DNA of 64,000 bases from Agarophyton chilense (GCA_030374765.1 JARGXX010000079.1:620001-684000); one strand, 5' to 3'; counted from the stretch's first letter, positions 34,161 to 44,881 are shown. Made by a program: numbers and translations. The notes: generated from the letters alone by a model not told the origin.

Positions 34161-35182
34161 CGTTCAACTGCACCGCCCATTCACTTAAATGCCCTTCAAT
34201 CACCCTAATCGTTGGTGCGTAATACAGAGATAGCGTCAGCACTCCGAACGCTCGAGCGACTCGACCGAAAGCGGGTCTCCGGATGTGAAATATGAAGACA
34301 CCATTTCATATCTGGAGACTGGTTTCCCGACCTGTCGCCCGCCCGATTGCCGATCACTGCGCCTCGCCCGATCGCTGATCGCTTCTCCTCGGCCGATCGT
34401 CGCGCTTCACTTAACTTCTCGCCAAGCGCGACGCAAACTGATCTACGCCTCCATTCTCCCGGGACCGACGGTTCAGGCAGGAATGCTGTCCATAGAGAAC
34501 TCGACAAGTACCTTTCAAAGCCCTTCCTCTTCGTCCATCACATTTCCCTACATAAATAGATAGACAGCATGAAAATAACACAAGTTAGATCCCTATTCCT
34601 CGCTTCATGTAAAATGCCTTCCATAGCATCGAACTTAATTGTTCCAAACTTCTGCTCGCTGTTTGGCCTCCACGCGTCTCCATTCGAATCAATAAACAGA
34701 AAAAGTCAGATCTCCGTCAAAAAAAAAACAAAACTACATCAACACCTCACTCACCACTGCAGCAACCAATTCTCCCACTTGTCGTCCAATCTTGCCTCCC
34801 TGTCCCCAAGCAGCAGCAAACAACGGCAAATGTAATCTCCCTCCCTAACCAATACCTGATACAATTGGAAGTCGCACTTACTCGTACTTCCATCATTTCC
34901 TATTCACTAAATGTCGGCCGCACTGTCGTAATAATAAACAAATACAAGTCAGATTTTCATCAAAAAAACGAACCCAAATTGCTTCACTGAAGACTTGGCC
35001 ACCACGCACCACTGATTAGATGCATCGATGCCAGGCAACAGCTCCGGCTCCAAGTCTTTCAGTTGTCCTTGACTACTTGGCGACCACAAATGTAAAGACT
35101 TATTACGATGCCTCTAGGCCAGCTCCCTATCATCCCATAAAGTCGACAAGAAAGCCATGACATGAAAGGGGAACCGTTGGTA
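34161..35182. other. about 1 kb inside TIR-11k, nothing recognised
   Basis: AT-rich short reading frames with no family resemblance on either strand. Confidence 0.35.
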
Positions 35183-36139
35183 CTAAGGAAAGTACTTCCT
35201 TGTTCTCCATTCAATGAAATTTGTTTTCTTCCTGAAAGCCGACACCTGAAGTGCCGCCTGCACAATAGCATGTGACCCGACATCTTCATCACACTCCAGG
35301 TTCCCGGCCCTTAGCGTGTTGTCGACAATCATCCTGTCCAAATGCACTACTGCGTTGTGTTTCGCGTGCTTGAAGCACTCACGGTACTTCTCACCACCGA
35401 TGAACTTTCGGTGAAAAACAATTTCCATGCATGCAAATGCGGTTGTAAATGTTCCCTACAAGAAGTCCAAGACCATGTCTCCAGGCTGAGAAAAGCGAGC
35501 AATGAGTTCCTTCATCAATTCCCTCGACTCCTGCTCGGGGCGAATCTGACGGTGCACAAAACCATCGTTTTGTCGAATCCTCCAGTACATTCTTTCTCCC
35601 GGGGCCAGATGGGGAACCTGGTACGATTGCTCCACCATGCCCGAGGAATCTGTTGGCCATATGGTTGAACTTACTGTAGTTCACCATGGTCTTCTGTTCG
35701 GAATACGGGATGCCGTTCCGAAGAGCTCGCACAGCCTGCTCCGTTCCCAGAAAGAGACTGATGTTGTACCGTCTTGAGAACGCCATCGGGTTTTGAGCGA
35801 TGGCATAGGAACCACATCGTCGTATTTTCCACGGTAAAATACTTCTGCATCCTCCTCTCCCTGTAGACGTACTAGCCAAGAAATATCTCCAAGAATGCAG
35901 CGACGGAAGCGTTGGTGCGACAGTTCTGTAGCAGGTTCTCCACGAAATTGTCTGACGACGCGGTTCGGATCCCCGGGGCCTCTGGAATCGGCGTATGCAT
36001 CGCGGACTGCCATGAACACCCTCCATACGGTAGTAAAACTTTCAGCGTTCATGACGGGGGCTGGGCATCCACCAGCTTGACACCATGAACTTGAGGAAGT
36101 TGTAGAACTCCCTTCCCGGGAAATGTCCTCTATTAGCAC
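35183..36139 (-). pseudogene. DNA adenine methyltransferase-like relic (N6/N4 family)
   Basis: The minus strand shows the C-terminal signature of N6/N4 DNA methyltransferases: RPEQESRELMKELIARF, then SQPGDMVLDFL, a GTFTTAFACM stretch corresponding to motif I (DPFxGTxTT), and FHRKFIGGEKYRECFKHAK. Upstream, DISWLVRLQGEEDAEVFYRG and PMAFSRRYNISL come from the same gene. The copy is dead: a frame change near 35807, a second near 35640 and an in-frame TAG near 35447 are visible. A DPPY-type catalytic motif is not seen. It would have transferred a methyl group to adenine in DNA. Whether it was a host gene or cargo of a mobile element is unknown. Confidence 0.6.
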
Positions 36140-36225
36140 GAGCGAACACGGTTTGTTTCAAGAAGGATTGAAAGATAACGGCACGGCATAGCGTTTTCAG
36201 TTTCAATGGGTGCAGAAGCGAAGAT

Positions 36226-36291
36226 GGGGGGGGGGGGGGGTCATCGCGAGAGATGTTTCGTGGCGTTACGAACGCCACGAAACATCTCTCG
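36226..36291. repeat. G15 run followed by perfect 21-bp hairpin
   Basis: Fifteen G (36226-36240), six bases, then CGAGAGATGTTTCGTGGCGTT (36247-36267), loop ACG, and its exact complement (36271-36291). Confidence 0.9.
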
Positions 36292-36548
36292 TGACGTCAC
36301 TTCCCTCAAATAGGTTTCCCTCCCCACCCATTCTTTCCTCTCCGTCGCTTCGTAGCAGCAAAAAAGAACATGTCAGATATCCTTCCTAAATCTATACGAG
36401 ACACCAGTCGCACTCGCACTCACCTTAAACTCAACGAGTCCTGCCCGCTCATTCCAATTTTGTGTCGCTTCGCAACCATAGCCAAAAATATTTCGGGTCT
36501 TCGTCCAGATTGCAGAGCAGAAAATGTTGCAAACTTACCTGTTCACCG

Positions 36549-36866
36549 TCATGAGGGCCGTTGAAATAGGTTTCCCATTTTAGCCACCAGACTCTGAAAT
36601 AACAATATACCACGTGTGTACAACTCGATTTTCTGCTCGCAGATCGAGAGAACGGGCATGCGACGCGGTAGAGAGCTTAACTCTGCGTGTTGCAGAAAGT
36701 GCGGAAGAATGTACTTGTTCGAATTGTGTAACATGTATTGCTTGGTTGTATAGAAGTGGTCGGTGACAGGGAGCAGCACAGCCACCTGCGCGCGCGATAC
36801 CACCTGCCTCAAGTGCGAGTAGCCGTCTCGCATGAAGCGCCGCTTGTCGTCGTTGCTCAGCAGCAT
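36549..36866 (-). pseudogene. PhyH-like dioxygenase N-terminal fragment
   Basis: The ORF begins LLSNDDKRRFMRDGYSHLRQ followed by VVSRAQVAVLL, the usual N-terminal pattern of phytanoyl-CoA dioxygenase-like (PhyH) Fe(II)/2-oxoglutarate enzymes. Beyond about residue 40 the resemblance ends, and the HxD and distal His iron ligands are not present. A 5' fragment only. The resemblance rests on one short block, so it is tentative. Confidence 0.4.
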
Positions 36867-37524
36867 GTCTTTCTTTCGCTTTGGCTTCGGAAATTATTGC
36901 GAGTGGAAGCCATCAAGCAGGTTCTTCTATATAGTAGCCACGAGGAGAATTGCCATCGAAAATCTCCACAAACTCGGCCTTGTTGACCGCGATTTAAAGT
37001 TGCGACATGGGCAAGGCCGGAGGAAAGCGAATGGATGAAGGCGACCATTGGGAGTTGCCGTGGGACCGCAAGATGCAACGCGACCAGGCCCGTGGCGAAT
37101 ATATGCAGGAGTGGGGGGGGGAAAGTGCAGCGATCGTGACTGTTAGACGATCTGGACAGAATCAGGAGCGCACTGCATTAGGCCATCGGAAAAGAGGATG
37201 ACGATTCGACAGACGGGGGTAGTCTAGATATTGGTATGGACGACGGGCTGGACTCTGAACGTGCGACTTTTGACGATGCCACGCTGGCCAGAGGTGAAGC
37301 ATATTCACGTCGAAAGCGACTCTCCAACTCGTTAGAAACAGCCAAAAAGGAAAGTCGGACATAGTTGGTTTCAATTCGGCGCAGACGGCGAGCCCCCGAA
37401 AAGGGGGACTTCCTTCTTTGCTCCGCAACGCACAGACATCTTCATCGTGCAGCGCACTGGATGCCGTCCCCACATGTCCTCACGGTGGGTAATGAAGTGA
37501 TACAGGGGATTGGTCGTGTCCTTT

Positions 37525-39717
37525 TTAAACCAGACAGGTAGATGCTGGACTGGAGGTACTCGGTTCGATCCCAAGGGCCGTGCAGTAGATCGGTACCGTA
37601 GTACGGTTTGCATCCTCTCGTGAATGGATTACCGACGCAACATCCTCTCTATGGATTCTCTCTTGATTCGCTCTCGTGCTGTCACGGGCAGCAGCCAAAG
37701 CACTGGCGCGCACATCTTCAAAAACGGTCGTATGATTCTTCGCCATCAGTCTGGCTTTTTTGCGAGACTCCTCGGCGATGCACTGTTCTCTTTTAACCGC
37801 TTCGGTAATGCCCCTCAAATGGGTTTCTCTCTCTTTCGATATTTCCTTCTGAAGCCCGTCGGCTCGCTTCATAACGTCGTCAAGCTTGGCGGTCATTAAC
37901 TCACTTGTGTCAAGCTTTGCATTTAGTAGCACAATCTCAATCTTCTGAGCTCTCTCGACAACCTTTGACGTACGCATTTTCCCTTCCAGAGATTTCCAAG
38001 ACCGCCCCAGATTTTCCATATGTTCGGCATCGCTGCCGATGTAGCTAGCATTTGTGGTGGCGATCTGTTGACTGGGCCGTGAGAGGACACCGGGTTGTTC
38101 AGAAGCGGAGAGGGATGGCTGGCGGTGGATCTCTGCCTCGCTGCTGCTTCCCAAGAAAGGACCTTTCGTGCCTTCAACGGCATTAATATCATACCAGGCA
38201 TCCATGACCCCAATCACGCATTCGACAATATCAGTCCATGTTATGCCAAGAAGCGAATCTTTGAACAAGATATCACATGCATGTTATTTGACGAGCTAGT
38301 CGGACATCGGCACAGTTGTCGTCGCAGTGGTCTGATCAGTGGTAGTCTGGGCGACGCCCATAAACTTTGGAATCCTTACCGACGCAGACATGCCTGCCGA
38401 AGCACGATTGATTAAACTATCTCTCGATGTCGTTTGCGCGGACTGCATGAGAAATGCGGCCAACTGTTGATTGGCAGCCTACATACTTGTCTTCAACCAC
38501 AAGTTTTCACTCTTTAGCGTTTTGATCTCACCGTCCTTCTTCTCCATCTTAGCTGTGACGTTTTCAGCCAACTTGGCAAACTGGGTACTGCGGGTGTTGC
38601 TGTACGTAAGTTGCGACTCGAGGTAATCGGTGTGCTTGGACAGTCTTTCTTCTGTCTCCCTAAACGCAGATAGTTGTGCCTCGAGGACTTCAGTCGCCCT
38701 CCGCATGTCAGAAACCTCTTCCAGCCTCACGCTGGTTCCTTTGAGGCTTGATTCCAACTGTTCGGCAGAAGCTGCCTTTGCGCGCAAAATATCGACTTCT
38801 TCTGCAGCAACGTGAGCTCTGCGCAGTGCAGTCTTGGCTTCAATGATCGCTTTTGACTTGTTCAACACTTCTGTAGCACTTTCTTCGTGCGTTGTTTCCA
38901 GCAAGCGAATCTTGTCGGAAGCCTCTTCCAGGTTGATTTTCAAGCGTTGGGATAGCTCCAATGCCTTGTTCTTCTCGAATTCACAAGCGGCAAGCTTTCT
39001 CCTGAGGTTGTCTCGTTCTACAGAGAGCGCCTTTCAGTCTTCCAGCAGAATGCTGCGTGGGGCAGAAAGAGGACTATGTGACTTTTCTGTGAAGGTTGTT
39101 TTTGTGGAAGGTGAAAGGGTGGTGACGTGGAGGTTCTCGTCGTTGACACGGATCTGACCGAGCACGCGTATTTCCTTTGGCTTTTCGACGGTCACGTGGC
39201 AAATAGACGTAGCCAGTGCATCTTGGTGGTGCGGTGGTAGTGTGAGTACTGCTTGAATAAAAGGATCCCTCTTCTCACTGTGTACAGCTTCACAAAGCAC
39301 AACCTCCGCCAGAGACCGCATGAAAGGCAGCGGATCTACGTCTTCTGAGGTTGCCCCGTCTGACAGAGATAGAATGGTGTGTTTGGCACTTTGTCGAAGC
39401 TGCTCATGAGGTTGAGGCGATTGGACACCGTAAGCGAGATGCTGGGGTCCGGGGGCGTTAGGTGGAAGTGGCGCAAAACGCAGCGAGCCAAGCAGCGAGT
39501 GTTGTAGTGGCGACGACGAGAGAGGTTGGCCTCGGAATTGGAAAAAGGGAGGAAAAAGTCGCGTTCTGAGAGAAGGTGCAGGGCGAAATGGCTGAAGAGT
39601 CGGCACAGCGAAATCCACTGGTGCGTGGCTTGTTCGAACGAGAGATAATGGTCGATCAAGCTGATGGCGCAAAGCCAGGCGGATATGTTTGCGATTTGCG
39701 TGCGCCACACGTGGCAC
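37525..39717 (-). pseudogene. HOOK-family-like coiled-coil protein gene
   Basis: Minus strand, one frame throughout. A helix pair ending the HOOK domain (SEKRDPFIQAVLTLPPHHQ) is followed by a long heptad-rich coiled coil with EEVDILRAKAASAEQLESSL, close to human HOOK DEIDVLRATSDKANKLEST. HOOK proteins link dynein to cargo. Three in-frame stops (38479-38481, 38296-38298, 38284-38286) fall inside a likely intron with a GTATGT donor at 38486 and AG acceptor at 38259-38260; its 228 nt keep the frame. One TGA at 39034-39036 is unexplained, and the first part of the HOOK domain is missing or in another frame. So it is either a lightly damaged pseudogene or a gene with a further unseen intron. Confidence 0.5.
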
Positions 39718-39934
39718 GTTTGCAGCGCACTCGTCGCTTTTGTGCCATTCACTTTCGAAATGGGGCGCGAGCTGTTGTTAGAAAACGGAACCAATGCCAG
39801 AGTATCACTGCATACGCCCATGGCTCTGTGAATGTCCAAAACACCTGGCAGCCACGATGCCTCCACTCCTGATGCGCTCCCCGAACGTCCAGCCTCTTCG
39901 CCGCCCCCACCGTTCCTTCTTCCCGCACGGAAGG

Positions 39935-41940
39935 TAAAAGGTTCAGTGTTGCTATGTTCTTACGCGATGTATCTACGAAGACAATCCGCTCTACGATATT
40001 TGAGCGCTGAGCTACCGTGTACACAGGCCTACCTCACAAGCTTATCGCTGATCAAGGTTTTGCTTTCAATGAGCTCTTCGTTAGTATCGGCGCTGTTAGT
40101 AAGGTCGAAGTGCAACGTACAGGAGTTGAGGCGCATTCAAGCTTAGGAATCGGTGAGCGCTACCATCAGCCCCTCTGGTCTACTTTCCGCAAGCTCAAGG
40201 TGGACTATCCGAATGCGTCGAAAGAGCCACTGCTTGCTATGTCCGTGAATGCTCTTAACGACACCCTTGGATCTGAAGAAATTGTTATTTCTGCGTTAGT
40301 CTTTGCTGAGTATCCGTCTATTCGTGTTTACAAGGACGGTGCTGCGCAACCGAGAGCGTCGTTAGAGAGTCGGGCTAATGTGGCTACTGCTGTCCGTAAG
40401 GAGATGGTGCATGAAATGGCAATTGTACGTGTAAAGCGTGCTCTTCGACATGCAATACCTCGTGCTGCTGAGGCTGTTTAGCATGTCGGTCAAAAGGTTC
40501 TTGTTCGGAGGGAGAAGCAGGTCGAGCATCTAATTGGAAAATGGATTGGGCCGTTCTTCGTTCAAGCTGTGAACCACGAGAAGAAGCTCGTATTAGTTCA
40601 GGATTCCCAAGTCGGTACAGCTTGTCTGTTTGGCATCACGCGGATAAAACCCTACATGCCACCTTCTAATATTTCTGCTATGCTTATCGGGGATGTTCGA
40701 GATATTTTCTCTTCGCAGTATGCTCGGGATACCTTCCTGACAGAATCTATCTGTGCTAATGACCCTCGTGCTTCTGCACCGCAAATAACTGCTGCAAAGT
40801 GGAAGGAGATTCAGAACCTGACCGCGAGACTTTTAAGGTGAACATGAAGGAGGATATACCCTGTCATGGAAACGTTCTACCTGCTCGTTTCGTTCTCTCG
40901 ATCAAGTCAACCGACGATGGCCAGACTAAGTGGAAGGCTCGATATGTTATTGGAGTTCACGGAGACAAGCTCAAGAAGTACCTTGTTTACACCTCGAACA
41001 CTGTCCAGTCCTCTTCTGTTCGACTCATCTTGAGCATGACTGTACTACACAGATTCGATGTGTGGATGTCTGATGTCAGCCAAATCTACTTAAGATCCTC
41101 TGAAGGGCTCCAGAGAGATGTCTACATTCGAGATCCTGCCCCTGAGTTCGAACTTAAACCTCATGAAGCTCTTCAGCTATTGCAAGCACTCTATGGTCTT
41201 GGAGAATCTGGCATCTTATGGCACGAAACCTTGGATAGTCATCACAAGAAGGAACTTGGAATGTCAATTCTTTCTTCGGATCGGGCGTGCTACTATGTCA
41301 TGGCGAAGGGTAAACTCCAAGGAATGTCTGGGTCATATGAGGATGACATGGTACGAACAGGCCTCCGTGATTTCAAGGAGTTATGTCATATTACGTCTCG
41401 ACGGTTCGACATGTCAGAGAATGACTATTGGCCGTGTAACTTTGCTCGGTTTGCGCTTCACCACTCATCTAATAGGACTTTTTCTTTGGACCAAGACCGG
41501 TACAATTTAGGACTTCGTTCTCTCCGTTAAGATGGTGCCTTTCCACAATTCGCATGTATTCGTATGAATCTGATGTGGATCGTACATACCCGTCTTGATT
41601 GCATATTCGAAGTCTCTCAGCTAACGCAGATACCCCGAACCCGCTTTGATGATAACTCTGGAGATGTTATTCAGCGCGTTAACCGTGTCGTACACTGCGT
41701 CGTTGACAACTCTGTTTCAGCTCGTTTCTTGCGTTTTGACTGTTCTACTATGAGAGTTTTTGGCTACTCTGATGCATCGTTTGCCTTAATTGCAGACTAC
41801 TCATCTCAGCTTGGTTTTGTTGTCTTCTTAGCAGACGCAAGTGGTCAGGCTATCCCTATAATGTATCGTTCCTACAAAGCCCGCCGTGTTACTAGGTCTT
41901 TGATGACCGCTGAGCTTACTGCGGTTCGTGACATATCAAA
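39935..41940 (+). mobile_element. Cop-2: Ty1/copia relic
   Basis: Fossil with integrase core (40017-40481, IADQG and GIGERYHQPL), linker, RT (40799-41530, WKARYVIG, LYGLGESG, YEDD) and RNase H (41564 to about 41940, FGYSDASFA, RRVTRSLMTAEL). It has several breaks, no LTRs, and is truncated at both ends. It belongs to a different lineage from Cop-1, whose RT and RNase H blocks differ. Its right end abuts the NifU-like fragment directly. Confidence 0.8.
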
Positions 41941-42300
41941 TTGGAGGGCGCCTTCAGCTCATGCGCAAGTGCCGCAACCACCATGAGGCTTGGAATAGAA
42001 AAGGCCCTAAGACCAGCTTTCGAAACTCAGCTCAACGAGGTGGTGGCCATCGACACGCAGATTGCTACAGATGGTTTATCCACCGAAGTTTACGAAAGAG
42101 GTTTAGGTGCTATAAAGGAAACACTAGGAAGCCCTGTTGCTGACATTTCTGTGAGTGAAATCGATAAGGGCGAAGTTGTGGTGTCGTTTATTGGACCTAA
42201 TTGCTTGAGATACGGCGTAGAAAAGACGCTTATGGACAAGGTGCCTGGAATTGACGCTCTGACCTTTGAGCAGAGCGCGATGCCATTGTCACAGCCCTGA
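41941..42300 (+). pseudogene. NifU-like (NFU) protein, 5'-truncated fragment
   Basis: Residues LEGAFSSCASAATTMRLGIE match the Fe-S scaffold NFU domain of plastid NifU-like proteins, in which the usual block is GACSSCxSxxxTMxxGIE. The first Cys of the CxxC cluster ligand pair is Phe here. A degenerate second NFU-like repeat follows (GPNCLRYGVEKTLMDKVPGI), as in plant NFU1-3. The N-terminal part is absent; copia RNase H sequence replaces it. Loss of the cluster ligand and of the 5' half makes this non-functional. The intact gene would pass Fe-S clusters to plastid enzymes such as photosystem I. Confidence 0.65.
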
Positions 42301-43180
42301 ACGGAAGCAAAGTTTCGATTGGACGTGCAACTACAACTGCACGTACCAAGACGCTTGACGTCTACAAGATGTATCAGCAATGCAGAGTTGGCCATCGAGA
42401 TTTGGAACAGGTGCAGGCAGTTCAGACTTGGCAGTAGTGGTCGGTGAAGCGGTTGGTGGCGGAGTGGACTGGTGCATTGTCATCATCTAGGACATATCTC
42501 CACCCGGACTTCTGCCACGTTCTGACTCGCCTTTCTTCTTTAGGACCTTCAACGCTCTTCCACGTGAGACGATCATATTATCGTAAACGACCCTCATTTT
42601 TCTCCAAGACCTTTGATATTGTCCAATACGAAATTTCGTATCTAATTCGAATCCACATAAGGCTTGTAAATTTTGCACCGAACCCGCGCTGTGGAAGATA
42701 GGAGGCGACTTGAAGCACATTATTGCGGCGATATCGTGCCATGATAGGCTCCTCGGAAGCCTCCGAACAGAAGCTTCTGAAAGGCGACGACGCACGCACT
42801 ACCGCTCGCACACGCTGCATGGCTGCTGGCGATTGTGACGAAGCAGGAAGAACTGAGATGAAAGCTGCGTGAGGCAGGTGGATATGCGATCGTAGGAAGA
42901 TCACAGCTGCTGGTGCGGTAAAGGTGGTGGTACAGTATCCACTCTAGTGCGCTCGGTTGGTCTGCAAGCAACACATTTCACATTTGTGTTTCATTTATTT
43001 TGGCGCCGCCAGATTTGCTCCGTATACAAAAACTATCCCTTGTTCTGCGTTTCGGCATTCTACTCCTCCGTCCGTGCCGCCATGCTTCTTTTATTCGCTT
43101 CCGCTCTCTACTTACGCTCTCTGCACCCTTTCTCCTTCTCCGCTGCCACCGGAAGAGACGCGTTCCGCAAAGGGTAAGAA
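42301..43180. other. inside TIR-11k, nothing recognised
   Basis: Short overlapping frames on both strands with no family resemblance. Confidence 0.35.
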
Positions 43181-43764
43181 ATGGCGCTTCGAGCCGTTCT
43201 GGACCGACTCGCCATGCTTTTCTTCTACGTGCTGCTCCACGGCACCGCTCTATCGTGCGTGCCACTGGTGCCGACTCTGCGCATGCGGCTCGAAATGGCC
43301 GCCGAAGCCGAAAGAGTAAGTGCTTTCAATGCGCGTCCTTTCCACAACAAGTGCGTGACAAGTTTTTCACCCCGTTTTGTGAAACGAACGCTTACAAACA
43401 AACAAACCTCATGTTATGAAATCGGCCCGCCAAAACGCGTAGCTGGGCTTGCTTAAGCCTCGAAACTTCACCAGCGAGCTGCAAGAGGAGTGAGCCCGAG
43501 CGCGAGTGCGAATTTGCGGGCGTGCTGCGACTGCGCGGCGCTCAACAGTACTATGGCGTGGGCGTGTCGGACGTTCGTGCCAAGTCACGAATTGGGACGC
43601 TGCTCGCTGCACCAAAGCAGCAGATCATGGGCGCGATCGGCGAAGATCGATGGCGCGGTTGTTCCAATGTTGACGATTTGCGTGGTGCAACGCGGCATCG
43701 GTCGAGCAATTTCGGCGAAATGATCACACAACGGCGAGCGTACAGTGGAAAAGCGCGCGCATAA
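43181..43764 (+). other. possible small gene with GTAAGT intron donor, weak
   Basis: An ATG at 43181 opens a hydrophobic N-terminus (LAMLFFYVLLHGTALSC) resembling a signal or anchor segment, followed by MRLEMAAEAER and a good donor GTAAGT at 43316. A possible acceptor CAG lies near 43474, and open frames continue to about 43764. The best-looking downstream frame (LRLRGAQQYYGVGVSDVRAK) is not in the phase this donor requires. I do not recognise the product. Confidence 0.2.
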
Positions 43765-43933
43765 CACGATTTGGGACGAGTAACACTCAAAGCAATTACA
43801 AACGTAGTGACAATGCGAGAAATGGGGAGTGCATTGGCGCTCACTTGAGGGGCAACAAACGAAGGACTTAAAGGCAAGTTTTAGGAGGCAAAAAGATAAC
43901 AAGCGGATACAATTCGGGCGCTTCCATGGTCTG

Positions 43934-44285
43934 CTAGCCGGCGTCGATGCATAACACCTGCCCGGTGATTCCGGAAGAGGCAGGGGAGAGCAAGAAGGTG
44001 GCAGCGTTGCCACTCTCGGCCTGGCTGACAGTGCCTCGCAGCGGGGCGGTGTTTTCGACATGCTCGATCATTTTGAGACTGCCGACGATGGCGGAGTTGG
44101 CCAGCGTGCGGATAGGACCTGCGGGGATTGCGTAACAACGAGTGTTTTGCGGACCGAGCTCGGGGGCTAAGTAGCGCACGGATGACTCGAGGACGGGCTT
44201 TGCCATGCCTATGATGTTATAATTGGGCACAACCTTTTCGGAGCCCAGGCAGGTGAGCGTGATGATGGATGCGGCCGGATTAAAG
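43934..44285 (-). pseudogene. fabI: enoyl-ACP reductase (FabI), C-terminal fragment
   Basis: About 117 residues match the C-terminal half of cyanobacterial/plastid-type NADH enoyl-ACP reductase, the last step of each type II fatty acid elongation cycle. Visible are PNYNIIGMAK (catalytic Tyr-x6-Lys), YLAPELGPQNTR, AIPAGPIRTLA and SGITGQVLCIDAG. The upstream Tyr of the usual TYLG block is Cys. Homology stops abruptly at about 44285, so the nucleotide-binding half is absent, and the last few residues of the family are missing. A dead fragment; its type supports an algal host. Confidence 0.8.
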
Positions 44286-44392
44286 TGCAGACGCAGTGTT
44301 CTCACCCACTTCAAAACAACTTCCCAGGTTTCGTAGTACCCTCCACAAACTCTTCCCCTTCCCTTCTCTTCTTCCTCATCAACATTTCCTTA

Positions 44393-44422
44393 CCCACGTC
44401 CAACAATTGTTGTGGACGTGGG
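44393..44422. repeat. 30-bp near-perfect inverted repeat
   Basis: CCCACGTCCAACAA and TTGTTGTGGACGTGGG, complementary except for one extra GT. Confidence 0.8.
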
Positions 44423-44589
44423 AGAAAGACGTTGAAGAAGAGAGAAGAGAGTGTACTGGACGACTTCTAGGAGTTGCCATTTTCGGAAAGGGAAACACCA
44501 CCTTCGCTCAGATGATCATTGTTGTAGGAGGTATCGTTGTGATATCAGTTGATGCTGGGGGGTTTGAGCCACCCCCCCGTTTTTCACAT

Positions 44590-44825
44590 CTAGCGCCTGT
44601 CATCCAAACATCCATAATAAACTAGCAGCGTCTCGCGCATTCGTTTTCCATTCATAATGTACAAGGTGTTGTTCTAGAATCGAAAGCCAGGTCTAGCTGG
44701 CACTCTAAAAAATTAACAGAAATTACTTCTGCATCCGCGATCCGTCATTTTTCGCAGATTTCTCGCCGGATATCTTCCGGCATACTAAACTAGCGGCTAA
44801 TACTAGCTTTCCGAGAACACAGACG
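44590..44825. repeat. TIR-11k right terminal and subterminal region
   Basis: Six CTAG tetranucleotides in about 230 bp (TCTAG and ACTAG forms) leading into the right 39-bp inverted repeat at 44787-44825. Confidence 0.6.
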
Positions 44826-44861
44826 TTGAATTTGAAGAAGTGAGACTGCGTAGTCTCTTGT

Positions 44862-44881
44862 GTTTCTAAGTCGGGAGACCA
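44862..44881 (-). promoter_or_regulatory. Gyp-3 primer-binding site
   Basis: TGGTCTCCCGACTTAGAAAC on the minus strand at the inner side of the 5' LTR. It nearly matches the Gyp-4 site (48559-48579) and the Gyp-2 site (23621-23638). Confidence 0.6.

Larger units (their letters stand above)
33829..44825. mobile_element. TIR-11k: 11-kb DNA element carrying gene fragments
   Basis: A 10,997-bp insertion in the Gyp-3 leader, bounded by 39-bp inverted repeats with four mismatches (33829-33867 and 44787-44825). Both ends start CGTCTGTGTT and contain CGGAAAGCTAGTATT; flanking TT on each side may be a 2-bp target duplication. Some 300 bp inside each end are rich in CTAG. No transposase is recognised inside. 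Contents: an adenine-methyltransferase relic, a PhyH-like fragment, a HOOK-like gene, a copia relic, a NifU-like fragment and a FabI fragment. The superfamily cannot be assigned. The alternative, a host segment between unrelated Gyp-3 pieces, is disfavoured because Gyp-3 has matched LTRs and a target duplication. Confidence 0.65.

Noticed and set aside
34205-34835. Overlapping 70-100 codon ORFs left of the methyltransferase relic
   Set aside because: No homology, low complexity, and frames on both strands overlap.
39034-39036. TGA as selenocysteine in the HOOK-like gene
   Set aside because: HOOK proteins are not known selenoproteins, the residue lies at the start of a coiled coil, and no SECIS-like structure was seen.
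42978-43265. Arg-rich 95-codon minus-strand ORF
   Set aside because: Shadow of the opposite-strand hydrophobic frames; composition-driven.
33829-44825. Helitron 3' ends (hairpin then CTAGT) at both edges
   Set aside because: A small hairpin followed by CTAG occurs at each edge, but the two are inverted to each other and extend as a 39-bp terminal repeat, which Helitrons lack.
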